Below are positions 18,215 to 25,728 of a stretch of 64,000 nucleotides of DNA, piece by piece. The DNA lies in contig CAIUSV010000046.1 in the NCBI GenBank assembly GCA_903901915.1, positions 62,001-126,000 on the forward strand, given 5' to 3'. Position 1 is the first letter of the stretch; each line of letters starts with the position of its first letter. A model generated the notes under the pieces. It saw nothing but the letters and a program-made list of their open reading frames with translations, did no database searches and was not told the origin of the DNA. This DNA is from an uncultured Rhodospirillaceae bacterium. Its GTDB lineage: Bacteria; Pseudomonadota; Alphaproteobacteria; Rhodospirillales; Magnetospirillaceae. Both the position numbers and the translations under genes were made by a program.

Positions 18215-19216
18215 GTGCTTGCGGGTTTGTTCAGATTGCTCGGAAAAGTGGTTGTCATCGCCGCCATGGTGGCACACTGGCCGATCGCCGCCGCCGCCGA
18301 GACCTGGACGGCATCCTATCAGTTCCCGCCGGGCGACCCCCGCGACGAGACCATGCGGACCATCGCCCGCCTGACGGCGGAAGCTGGACTGGAGATCAAG
18401 CTGTTTCCGTCGGCTTCGCTGATCCGGCCCAACGACCAATGGGCCGCCCTGGTCAACGGCACCATCGACATGACCTTCGTCCCCGCCGACTATCTGGTGG
18501 ATCGCTTTCCTCGCCTGGGGGTGTTGTCCCTGCCCGGCATGATCCGCACCCAGGCCCAGGCCGACCGGGTCAGCGCCTCGGCGGTCATGCGCGATCTGCG
18601 CCAGCAGCTCGACGCCGCCGGCGTCATGGTGCTGAGCGATTCATGGATGCCGGGCGCCTTTGCCACCCGCGGCAAATGCGTCGTTTTCCCCCGCGATGCC
18701 AAGGGGCTGCGGGCGCGCACCATCGGCCGCTTCATGGCCGAAGCCTGGGCCGCCGCCGGCGCCGTTCCAGTCCCGGCCACCACCTCCGAGACGCTGCCGA
18801 CCCTGGTCGGCAATACCCTCATCGACATCGCCAATACCAGCGTCACCACCCTGCTGTCGCTGCGGATGGAAAAAAGCTTCACCTGTCTGACCGTCCCCGG
18901 CGAAACCGGCGCCCTGTGGTATCTGTACGAGCCGATCCTGGTATCGAAGCGCCGCTTCGAGGCGCTGGACGAAAGCCAGCGGCATGCCTTGACCGCCGCC
19001 GCCGCCCGCGCGCACGAGACCCTGGCTGCCGCCACATCATTGACCGTCCGCCTGCTCAGCGGCAATTATCTCGCGGCGGGCGTCGAGGTGGCGACCCTGG
19101 AAGGTGCCAGTCTGGCCGCATGGCACAAGCTGTCGCGGCGAACCGCCTGGAAGCTGTTCCGCGAGCAGGTCCCGGGCGGCGGCGAGGTGATCGACAGGCT
19201 GCAAGCGGTGGAGTGA
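18215..19216 (+). CDS. TRAP transporter solute-binding protein, DctP type (orphan)
   Basis: This is a periplasmic binding protein of the DctP family (333 aa with the chosen start). The family delivers carboxylates and other organic acids to TRAP membrane permeases. A signal peptide ends near PIAAAA, followed by the typical TWTASYQFPPGD start, the ligand-contacting Arg region RARTIGRFMAEAWAAAGA, and the NTLIDIANTSVTTLL stretch. I use the GTG at 18215 because six G's lie seven bases upstream and the signal peptide then begins properly. Earlier GTG and TTG codons are in frame. No TRAP permease gene is nearby, so it either serves a distant transporter or works as a sensor domain. Confidence 0.82.
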   Translation: MLAGLFRLLGKVVVIAAMVAHWPIAAAAETWTASYQFPPGDPRDETMRTIARLTAEAGLEIKLFPSASLIRPNDQWAALVNGTIDMTFVPADYLVDRFPRLGVLSLPGMIRTQAQADRVSASAVMRDLRQQLDAAGVMVLSDSWMPGAFATRGKCVVFPRDAKGLRARTIGRFMAEAWAAAGAVPVPATTSETLPTLVGNTLIDIANTSVTTLLSLRMEKSFTCLTVPGETGALWYLYEPILVSKRRFEALDESQRHALTAAAARAHETLAAATSLTVRLLSGNYLAAGVEVATLEGASLAAWHKLSRRTAWKLFREQVPGGGEVIDRLQAVE

Positions 19217-19226
19217 CGGATCTGTC

Positions 19227-19913
19227 ATGAAGGAAACCAGCAAGGCGGTTGCGCGGCGCCTCCGACACCCGGACTTCGTTACCCGCTATCTGGTCGGTCA
19301 GGGACTCGACATCGGCGGCGGCGGCGACCCCATCGGCCTGTACGCCGAACTGTTTCCCGGTCTCAAGGGGGCGCGGATATGGGAGCTGACCGACGGCGAC
19401 CCCCAGTTTCTCACCGGTGTCGCCGATAATTCCCTCGACTTCGTCCACGCCGCTCTCATGCTCCAGCGCATGGCCGACCCGCGCGAGGCGTTGCGGCACT
19501 GGTTCCGGGTCCTTCGGCCCGGCGGCCACATGGTGCTCACCGTCCCCGACGAGGACATGTACGAGCAAGGCCACTGGCCCAGTCGCTTCAATCACGATAA
19601 CCGCTGGACCTTCAGCGTCTTCAAGACCAAATCGTGGAGCCCGGTGTCCCTCAACCTGATCGAGGTGGTACAGGTGCTGGGCGTCCAGGCCGACATCCGC
19701 CGCCTCGAGGTGCTGGACTCCGGCTATCGCCACGGCCTGCCGCGTTTCGACCAGACCCTGACGCCGGTGGCCGAATGCGCCATCGAACTGGTCATCCGCA
19801 AGCGGCCCCAGGCCGAGACGGTGGCCGGCGGCCGCATCAATCCCGACGGCCAATTGACCCCCAAGGACGTATTTCTCCTGACCGGCCTGGCGGTCGAAAC
19901 TCCGAAACGATGA
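19227..19913 (+). CDS. SAM-dependent methyltransferase, class I
   Basis: This 228-residue cytoplasmic protein has a Rossmann methyltransferase fold. The SAM-binding glycine motif is GLDIGGGGDP near residue 27, the acidic residues after it are WELTDGDP, and the later motif RVLRPGGHMVLTVPDE is typical of type 11-like methyltransferases. The substrate is unknown. It begins ten bases after the DctP-type gene and is followed 35 bases later by gabD, so the three may share a transcript. Nothing in the sequence points to a specific pathway. Confidence 0.85.
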   Translation: MKETSKAVARRLRHPDFVTRYLVGQGLDIGGGGDPIGLYAELFPGLKGARIWELTDGDPQFLTGVADNSLDFVHAALMLQRMADPREALRHWFRVLRPGGHMVLTVPDEDMYEQGHWPSRFNHDNRWTFSVFKTKSWSPVSLNLIEVVQVLGVQADIRRLEVLDSGYRHGLPRFDQTLTPVAECAIELVIRKRPQAETVAGGRINPDGQLTPKDVFLLTGLAVETPKR

Positions 19914-19948
19914 TCCACCCGCCCCCTTCCCTCACAAGGATACCCACC

Positions 19949-21409
19949 ATGCTCGATCTCGCCGATTCCTCCCTGCTCCGCGCCAAGGCCTATATCGACG
20001 GCGCCTGGGTCGATGCCGACGGTGGCGAGACCTTCGCCGTCACCGACCCCGCCGATGGCACCGTATTGGGATATGTGCCCGCCATGGGCGCCGCCGAGAC
20101 CCGTCGCGCCATCGAGGCCGCCGACCGCGCGTGGCCGGCGTGGCGGACCAAGACCGCCAAGGAGCGCGCCGCCATCCTGCGCCGCTGGTTCGATCTGGTG
20201 ATGGCGGCCCAGGCCGATCTGGCGGTGCTGATGACCGCGGAACAGGGCAAGCCGCTGGCCGAGGCCAGGGGCGAGATCGTCTATGGCGCCGCCTTCATCG
20301 AGTGGTTCGCCGAGGAGGCCAAGCGGGTCTATGGCGAGGTCATCCCCGAACAGCAGCCGGGCAAACGTCTGGTGGTGGTCAAGGAACCGGTCGGTGTCGT
20401 CGCCGCCATCACGCCGTGGAATTTCCCCATGGCCATGATCACCCGCAAATGCGCCCCGGCGCTGGCAGCCGGTTGCACCGTGGTGATCAAGCCGGCCGAG
20501 GATACGCCGCTGTCGGCCCTGGCGCTGGCCGAACTGGCCGAGCGCGCCGGTATCCCCGCCGGGGTGTTCAACGTCGTCACCGCCGGCGACCCGGTGGCGG
20601 TGGGCGGCGAGCTGACCGCCAACCCGCTGGTGCGCAAGCTCAGCTTCACCGGATCGACCGAAGTGGGCAAGCTGCTGATGCGCCAATGCGCCGGCACCGT
20701 CAAGAAGCTCAGCCTGGAACTGGGCGGCAATGCCCCCTTCATCGTGTTCGACGATGCCGATCTGGACGCGGCGGTGGTCGGCGCCATGGCGTCGAAATTC
20801 CGCAACACCGGCCAGACCTGCGTCTGCGCCAACCGCCTGCTGGTGCAGGACGGCGTCTATGACCGCTTCGCCGCCAAGCTGGCCGAAGCGGTCGCCGGCC
20901 TCAAGGTCGGCGCCGGCCTCAAGGGGGAAACCCAGCAAGGCCCACTGATCAACCAGGAAGCGGTGGCCAAGGTCGAACGCCATGTCGCCGATGCCGTGGC
21001 CAAGGGCGCGCGCATCGTCTGTGGCGGCAAGCGTCACGCCCTGGGCGGCACCTTCTTCGAGCCGACCATCCTGGCCGACGTGACCCCGGCCATGGCCCCG
21101 GCACGGGAAGAGACCTTCGGCCCGGTGGCGCCGCTGTTTCGCTTCCACACCGAGGACGAAGCCGTACACATGGCCAACGACACCGAATTCGGCCTTGCCG
21201 CCTATTTCTATTCCCGCGATGTCGGCCGGGTATGGCGGGTATCGCGGGCGCTGGAATACGGCATCGTCGGCATCAACGAAGGCATCATCTCGACCGAGGT
21301 CGCCCCATTCGGCGGCATGAAGGAATCCGGCCTCGGGCGCGAAGGCTCGCGGCACGGCATCGAGGACTTCCTGGAGATCAAGTATCTCTGCATGGGGGGG
21401 CTGTCGTAG
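19949..21409 (+). CDS. gabD: Succinate-semialdehyde dehydrogenase (NADP+)
   Basis: GabD (486 aa) oxidises succinate semialdehyde to succinate, the last step of 4-aminobutyrate breakdown. The aldehyde dehydrogenase active site is complete: Asn158 in TPWNFP, Glu257 in LELGGNAP and the catalytic Cys291 in GQTCVCANR. A second Cys two residues later (Cys293) is typical of GabD enzymes and can form a redox-sensitive disulfide. The start is the ATG giving MLDLADSS, after a CAAGGA site. No gabT aminotransferase is adjacent, so it may serve polyamine or other semialdehyde sources. Confidence 0.93.
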   Translation: MLDLADSSLLRAKAYIDGAWVDADGGETFAVTDPADGTVLGYVPAMGAAETRRAIEAADRAWPAWRTKTAKERAAILRRWFDLVMAAQADLAVLMTAEQGKPLAEARGEIVYGAAFIEWFAEEAKRVYGEVIPEQQPGKRLVVVKEPVGVVAAITPWNFPMAMITRKCAPALAAGCTVVIKPAEDTPLSALALAELAERAGIPAGVFNVVTAGDPVAVGGELTANPLVRKLSFTGSTEVGKLLMRQCAGTVKKLSLELGGNAPFIVFDDADLDAAVVGAMASKFRNTGQTCVCANRLLVQDGVYDRFAAKLAEAVAGLKVGAGLKGETQQGPLINQEAVAKVERHVADAVAKGARIVCGGKRHALGGTFFEPTILADVTPAMAPAREETFGPVAPLFRFHTEDEAVHMANDTEFGLAAYFYSRDVGRVWRVSRALEYGIVGINEGIISTEVAPFGGMKESGLGREGSRHGIEDFLEIKYLCMGGLS

Positions 21410-21415
21410 CCGCCC

Positions 21416-22006
21416 CTACCCCGCCGTCGCCTTGCGGATAGCGGCGATGTTCCAGCCCCTGGCGGCGTCCACCAGGATGTCGCTGGAGGTCAGGTTGTCG
21501 CCCTCGATCTGCAACAGCACCCGCGCCCCCAGGACCACGGTGATTTCTCCGGCGCGGGTGCTGGCGTCCCAGCGCAGCAGCGCGTCGTCGGCGCCGATCT
21601 TCAGCCGGCGGAAATTGGGTTGGGCGACCGCCGCCTGGGCCGTGAACTGGGCCGCCGCCGCCGACACCGCCGGACTGTCCAGGATCAGCGAGGCGTTGAG
21701 GGTACTTTCGTCCCTGGCATAGGCTCGAGTCACCGCCAGGCCACCGCCGGCGCTGGCCAGCCCCAGGGTTTCCGGCGCCTCGCCCTGCCAGCCGGCCAAG
21801 GGCGCCGGCAGGAATTCGGCCAGCGTCTTGCCCAGGCGGGCGTGAAGCTCGACGATCGCGGCCTCCAGCTCGACGGCGGTCCGGCCGAAATCCCCCCGGG
21901 CATAGGCCGCCCGTGCCGCGTCAAGACGCGCCGGAACGGTATCGGCGGCCTGCACCGGCCACGCCAGACCTGTGGCAAGACTGAATACGAGCGCCGCTCG
22001 GCGCAT
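21416..22006 (-). CDS. Secreted hypothetical protein
   Basis: I do not recognise this protein (196 aa with the chosen start). It opens with a signal peptide (MRRAALVFSLATGLAWPVQA) and should be periplasmic. After it come a helical segment with ARAAYARGDFGRTAVELEAA, suggestive of a single TPR-like hairpin, a middle region, and a beta-rich end (ITVVLGARVLLQIEG). The start is the ATG with AGGGGG just upstream; two earlier ATG/in-frame starts exist. It converges with gabD, six bases apart, and is divergent from the SpmA-SpmB-like gene. Confidence 0.72.
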   Translation of the reverse strand: MRRAALVFSLATGLAWPVQAADTVPARLDAARAAYARGDFGRTAVELEAAIVELHARLGKTLAEFLPAPLAGWQGEAPETLGLASAGGGLAVTRAYARDESTLNASLILDSPAVSAAAAQFTAQAAVAQPNFRRLKIGADDALLRWDASTRAGEITVVLGARVLLQIEGDNLTSSDILVDAARGWNIAAIRKATAG

Positions 22007-22110
22007 GGCAGGCCCCCTGAACATGGTCTTCCCGACCTGACCATACAAACACCGGCCGATACCGGCAAGGGGCGGTGCGGCGAATGCCGCGTTCTGATAG
22101 GGTTGCCGAC

Positions 22111-23346
22111 ATGAACGCCGTGTTCCTGATCATGACCGCAGCCGCCTTCGCCATTGCCGCCTTCGCCCAGCTGGCCGGCGGTGGTGGCGCCATGGAGGCG
22201 CTGTCGGCGGCCATCGTCGATGCCGCCGCCGCCGCGCTGCCGTTGGCGTTGGGATTGGTGGGAATCATGGCGCTGTTCCTGGGGCTGCTGAAGGTGGCCG
22301 AGGCCGGAGGGCTGCTCGCCGCCACCGCCCGGCTGCTGGAGCCGCTGCTGCGCCGCCTGTTCCCCGAGATTCCTGCCGGTCATCCCGCCATGGGCGCCAT
22401 GGTGATGAATGTCGCCGCCAACCTGCTGGGCTTGGGCAACGCCGCCACCCCGTTCGGCATCCGCGCCATGGAGCAGCTGGAAAGCCTCAATCCCCGCAAG
22501 GGCGTCGCCAGCAATGCCCAGGTGCTGTTCCTGGCGATCAACACCGCCGGCATCACCTTGCTGCCGACCAAGGTGATCGCGCTGCGGGCGTCGCTGGGAT
22601 CGGCCGATCCCGCCGCCGTGGTCGCCCCCACCCTGTGCGCCACCCTGGTTGCCGCCGTGGTCGCCGTGATCGGCGCCAAGGCGTTGCAGCGGCTGTGGTC
22701 GCCCGAGCCGGCCGCGCCGCCGCCGCCGGCCTGTCGGCCCGCCTCGCCCTGGCCCGGACTGGCGGCATTGGCGGTGCTGCTGGCGGTGGCGCCGCTGATG
22801 CTGCTGCGGGGGCGCGAGATCGGGCCTTGGATCCTGCCGGGTCTGGTGGTGGGACTGCTGCTGTTCGGCGCGGTGCGCCGGGTACCGATCTACGAAAGCT
22901 TCGTCGAGGGCGCCAAGGAGGGGTTCGCCGTCGCGGTGCGCATCATCCCCTATCTGGTGGCGATCCTGGTCGCCATCGCCATGGTCCGCGCCTCGGGGGC
23001 GATGGACCTGATCCTGGGGCCGCTGGGGCGGCTCACCGCACCGCTGGGAGTACCGGCCGAGGCGCTGATGATGGCGGCCATGCGCACCCTGTCGGGGTCG
23101 GGCTCGTACGGCCTGTTGGCAGCCAGCCTGAAAGACCCCGCCATCGGCCCGGATTCCTATCTCGGCACCCTGCTGGGCACTCTCTACGGCTCGACCGAGA
23201 CCACCTTCTATGTTCTGGCGGTCTATTTCGGCGCGGTACAGGTGCGGCGCATCCGCCATGCCCTGGCGGTGGGGCTGCTCGCCGACCTCGCCGCCCTGAT
23301 CACCGCCGTGGTGGTGTGCCGCCTGCTCTTTGCCGGAAGTCCCTGA
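22111..23346 (+). CDS. SpmA-SpmB-like fused membrane protein (nucleoside-recognition/Gate domains)
   Basis: This 411-residue inner-membrane protein joins two Gate (nucleoside-recognition) domains, which in Bacillus are the separate spore-maturation proteins SpmA and SpmB. The first half contains MNVAANLLGLGNAATPFGIRAME, split by its conserved Asn/Gly, and the second half contains RTLSGSGSYGLLAA and GTLYGSTETTFYVLAVYFG. About eight to ten hydrophobic segments are visible. Fused forms are known in Gram-negative bacteria that make no spores; their cargo is uncertain. A TerC-family gene follows after two bases, so the two form an operon. Confidence 0.87.
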   Translation: MNAVFLIMTAAAFAIAAFAQLAGGGGAMEALSAAIVDAAAAALPLALGLVGIMALFLGLLKVAEAGGLLAATARLLEPLLRRLFPEIPAGHPAMGAMVMNVAANLLGLGNAATPFGIRAMEQLESLNPRKGVASNAQVLFLAINTAGITLLPTKVIALRASLGSADPAAVVAPTLCATLVAAVVAVIGAKALQRLWSPEPAAPPPPACRPASPWPGLAALAVLLAVAPLMLLRGREIGPWILPGLVVGLLLFGAVRRVPIYESFVEGAKEGFAVAVRIIPYLVAILVAIAMVRASGAMDLILGPLGRLTAPLGVPAEALMMAAMRTLSGSGSYGLLAASLKDPAIGPDSYLGTLLGTLYGSTETTFYVLAVYFGAVQVRRIRHALAVGLLADLAALITAVVVCRLLFAGSP

Positions 23347-23348
23347 CC

Positions 23349-23960
23349 ATGATCGATATCTCGGAACTCACCGCCCTGGCCTCGGTGGTGGCCATCGACA
23401 TCACCCTGGCCGGCGACAACGCGGTGGTGATCGGCATAGCGGCGGCCGGGCTGGAGACCCGACTGCGGCGGCGCGCCATCCTGATCGGCATCGTGGCGGC
23501 GGCCGGTCTGCGCATCGCGCTGTCGGTCTTCGCGGTGCAGCTGCTTCAGGTGATCGGGCTGATGCTGGCCGGCGGCCTGCTGCTGTTGTGGGTGTCGTGG
23601 AAGCTGTGGCGCGAGCTGCGCAGCGCCACCCCCGGAGGCGACGAAGACTCCCCGCCGACGGCGCACCCCAAGCATTTCGGCGCCGCGGTGTGGCAGATCG
23701 TGGTGGCCGACCTGTCCATGTCGCTCGACAATGTGCTGGCGGTGGCGGGAGCGGCGCGCGAACACATCTGGGTGATGGCGGCGGGATTGGCGCTGTCGGT
23801 GGCGCTGACCGGGCTGGCGGCCGAGGCGGTAAGCCGCCTGCTCAAACGCTGGCACTGGGTCGCCTATATCGGTCTGGCCATCATCGTGGTGGTGGCGCTG
23901 CGCATGATCTGGGACGGCGCGCCGCCGGTCATGGCGCTGGCGTTCGCCATCCCTTCCTGA
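23349..23960 (+). CDS. TerC-family integral membrane protein (YjbE-like)
   Basis: This 203-residue membrane protein belongs to the TerC family, whose members are linked to tellurite resistance and to export or handling of metals such as manganese and calcium. The two conserved acidic motifs are present: DITLAGDNAVVIG near residue 17 and ADLSMSLDNVLAVAG in the second half. Around six to seven membrane segments can be drawn. It starts two bases after the SpmA-SpmB-like gene. Its end overlaps the convergent Nudix gene by 32 bases, which is more than usual and supports antisense interplay or simple compaction. Confidence 0.9.
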   Translation: MIDISELTALASVVAIDITLAGDNAVVIGIAAAGLETRLRRRAILIGIVAAAGLRIALSVFAVQLLQVIGLMLAGGLLLLWVSWKLWRELRSATPGGDEDSPPTAHPKHFGAAVWQIVVADLSMSLDNVLAVAGAAREHIWVMAAGLALSVALTGLAAEAVSRLLKRWHWVAYIGLAIIVVVALRMIWDGAPPVMALAFAIPS

Positions 23961-24543
23961 TGTGGTCCTTTTCCAGCGCCAGCCACTGGATCGCCACGGT
24001 GGCCATGGAATTGCTGATGCGGCCGTCCCGGACCATCGCCAGGGCCTCGGCGGCGGAAACCACCAGCACCCGGATATCCTCGCCCTCGTGGGCCAGACCG
24101 TGGATGCCCGAGACGACCGAGCTATCCACTCGGGCGCAATAGAGCTTGCAGCTTTCCGACGAGCCGCCGGCGGTGACAAGATAGTCGCCGACATGGATCA
24201 TGTCGGTGGCATCGGCGCCGGTTTCCTCGGCGGTTTCGCGGCGGGCGACATCGTCGGGATGCTCGCCCTCCTCGATGATGCCGGCGACGCATTCGATCAG
24301 CCACGGGTGCCAGCCGGCGGCCAGGGCGCCGGGACGGAACTGCTCGATCAGCGCCACCTCGTCGCGGTCGGGATCGTAGAGCAGCACCACCACGGCGTGG
24401 CCACGCTCGAATACCTCGCGCACGATTTCATCGGTCCAGCCGCCGGTAAAGGTGCGGTGGCGGAGGCGATAGCGATCAACCCGGAAATAGCCTTGAAACA
24501 CCGTCTCCCTGGCAATGACCTCGACGTCAGTCTTCGCGTCCAA
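23929..24543 (-). CDS. Nudix hydrolase, ADP-ribose pyrophosphatase type
   Basis: This is a 204-residue cytoplasmic Nudix hydrolase that most likely cleaves ADP-ribose or a related nucleoside diphosphate sugar to AMP and a sugar phosphate. The Nudix box is perfect from Gly88 to Ala110, matching GX5EX7REUXEEXGU, with REtaEEtGa as its core. The conserved EQFRPGA and the downstream AGGSSESCKLYCA region match the NudF/ADP-ribose group. It ends inside the convergent TerC gene and is followed upstream on the same strand by a CopD-like gene 13 bases away. Confidence 0.92.
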   Translation of the reverse strand: MDAKTDVEVIARETVFQGYFRVDRYRLRHRTFTGGWTDEIVREVFERGHAVVVLLYDPDRDEVALIEQFRPGALAAGWHPWLIECVAGIIEEGEHPDDVARRETAEETGADATDMIHVGDYLVTAGGSSESCKLYCARVDSSVVSGIHGLAHEGEDIRVLVVSAAEALAMVRDGRISNSMATVAIQWLALEKDHIRKGWRTPAP

Positions 24544-24556
24544 CTCCGCCTACTCC

Positions 24557-25030
24557 TCAGGTTCCCAGCAACGATCCGACCGCGCCGACAAAGATGGTCA
24601 CCAGGCCGAGGATCAGATTGGTGGCGACGATATGGCGCATGCGGGCCAGATAGTCCACCGCCCGCTCGATCTCGCCCGCCGCCGCCGCCCGCTTGAATCC
24701 CTGCCAGGGGCCGAAGAACAACTGGACGTAAAGCCCCACCATGATCAGCCCCGTCACCTGCATGATGTCCACATGGCTGCCACCGCCGCCCAACCCGCCG
24801 CGATAGCCCAGCAACAGCACGCCATAGCCGGTCAACAGCAACATGACGATGCTGAGCCAAACCCAGGCGAAGAAGCGGGGCAGCACCTTGCGCCACAACA
24901 CCATGCGCTCGACCGGTGTCAGTTCGGTCGCCACCGGCCGCAGGATGACATGGGCGAAGAACATACCGCCCACCCAGACCACCGAGGCCAGGGTGTGCAA
25001 CCCCATCGAAAGGCCGTAGCTGTAATCCAT
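24557..25030 (-). CDS. CopD-like integral membrane protein
   Basis: This is a 157-residue protein with four membrane helices. The first contains the pattern GLHTLASVVWVGGMFFAH, where the two histidines resemble the copper- or heme-ligand positions of the CopD/YgaP-like family. Copper handling is suggested by family resemblance, not shown. The start is the ATG giving MDYSYGLSMG. It begins five bases downstream of the ParA-like gene on the same strand, so the two are probably co-transcribed, and it precedes the Nudix gene by 13 bases. Confidence 0.8.
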   Translation of the reverse strand: MDYSYGLSMGLHTLASVVWVGGMFFAHVILRPVATELTPVERMVLWRKVLPRFFAWVWLSIVMLLLTGYGVLLLGYRGGLGGGGSHVDIMQVTGLIMVGLYVQLFFGPWQGFKRAAAAGEIERAVDYLARMRHIVATNLILGLVTIFVGAVGSLLGT

Positions 25031-25035
25031 GGCGG

Positions 25036-25680
25036 TCAGTCCAGTTGCAGCCGGGCCGCGATTTCCTCGGCCAGCGCCAGGATCTCGCGGGTAGCGGTAT
25101 GGCGGGGATTGCTTTCCACCACGCCCTTGCCTTCCATCAGCGAGGCGGCGAAGGCGACGCGATTGCCCAGCACCGCCTGCGCCACCGGAACATCGGCGTC
25201 GCGGATCTTCTTGCGCACGGCATCGACCAGCTTGCCCCGCGACGGGGTGCGGTTGAACACCATCAGCGCCGGCGACTTCTCCTTGCGGGCCATCTCCAGG
25301 GTCGGACCGGTCGCCCACAGATCCATGGGCGAGGGTTGCATCGGCACCAGGATCAGGTCGGCGGCGCGCACGGCGATGCGGACTTCGGTCTCGGCATGGG
25401 GCGGACTGTCGATCAGCACCAGATCGACATTGCGCTTCAGGCGGTCAAGCTCGGTGGACAGGCGCCAGCCCGACGCCTGGACAAACGAGATGCCGCCACC
25501 ATCCTCGTCCACCAGCGCCTTGCGGATGTCGAACCAGGCGGCCAGCGACCCCTGTGGGTCGATGTCGAGCAACCCCACCCGGCGACCGGCACGGGCATAG
25601 GCTACGGCAAGCTGGGCGGCGATGGTCGTCTTTCCGGCGCCGCCCTTCTGCTGGGCGATGGTGATGGCCTTGGCCGGCAT
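25036..25680 (-). CDS. ParA-family ATPase (orphan)
   Basis: This is a 214-residue deviant-Walker ATPase of the ParA/MinD group, which position plasmids, chromosomes or protein clusters by forming ATP-dependent dimers. The P-loop KGGAGKTT (residues 12-19) has the signature lysine, followed by DIDPQGSLAAW and LVLIDSPPHAE. It is short, without the N-terminal helix-turn-helix of plasmid ParA, and no parB or parS follows. It is like the small ParA proteins that place chemotaxis arrays, carboxysomes or similar cargo, but no partner is visible here. CopD-like protein is encoded directly behind it. Confidence 0.9.
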   Translation of the reverse strand: MPAKAITIAQQKGGAGKTTIAAQLAVAYARAGRRVGLLDIDPQGSLAAWFDIRKALVDEDGGGISFVQASGWRLSTELDRLKRNVDLVLIDSPPHAETEVRIAVRAADLILVPMQPSPMDLWATGPTLEMARKEKSPALMVFNRTPSRGKLVDAVRKKIRDADVPVAQAVLGNRVAFAASLMEGKGVVESNPRHTATREILALAEEIAARLQLD

Positions 25681-25728
25681 GGTTTTCCCCTCGTCGGAAC
25701 GTGTCGGCTAGAGGCTAGCCTTTTGGCC

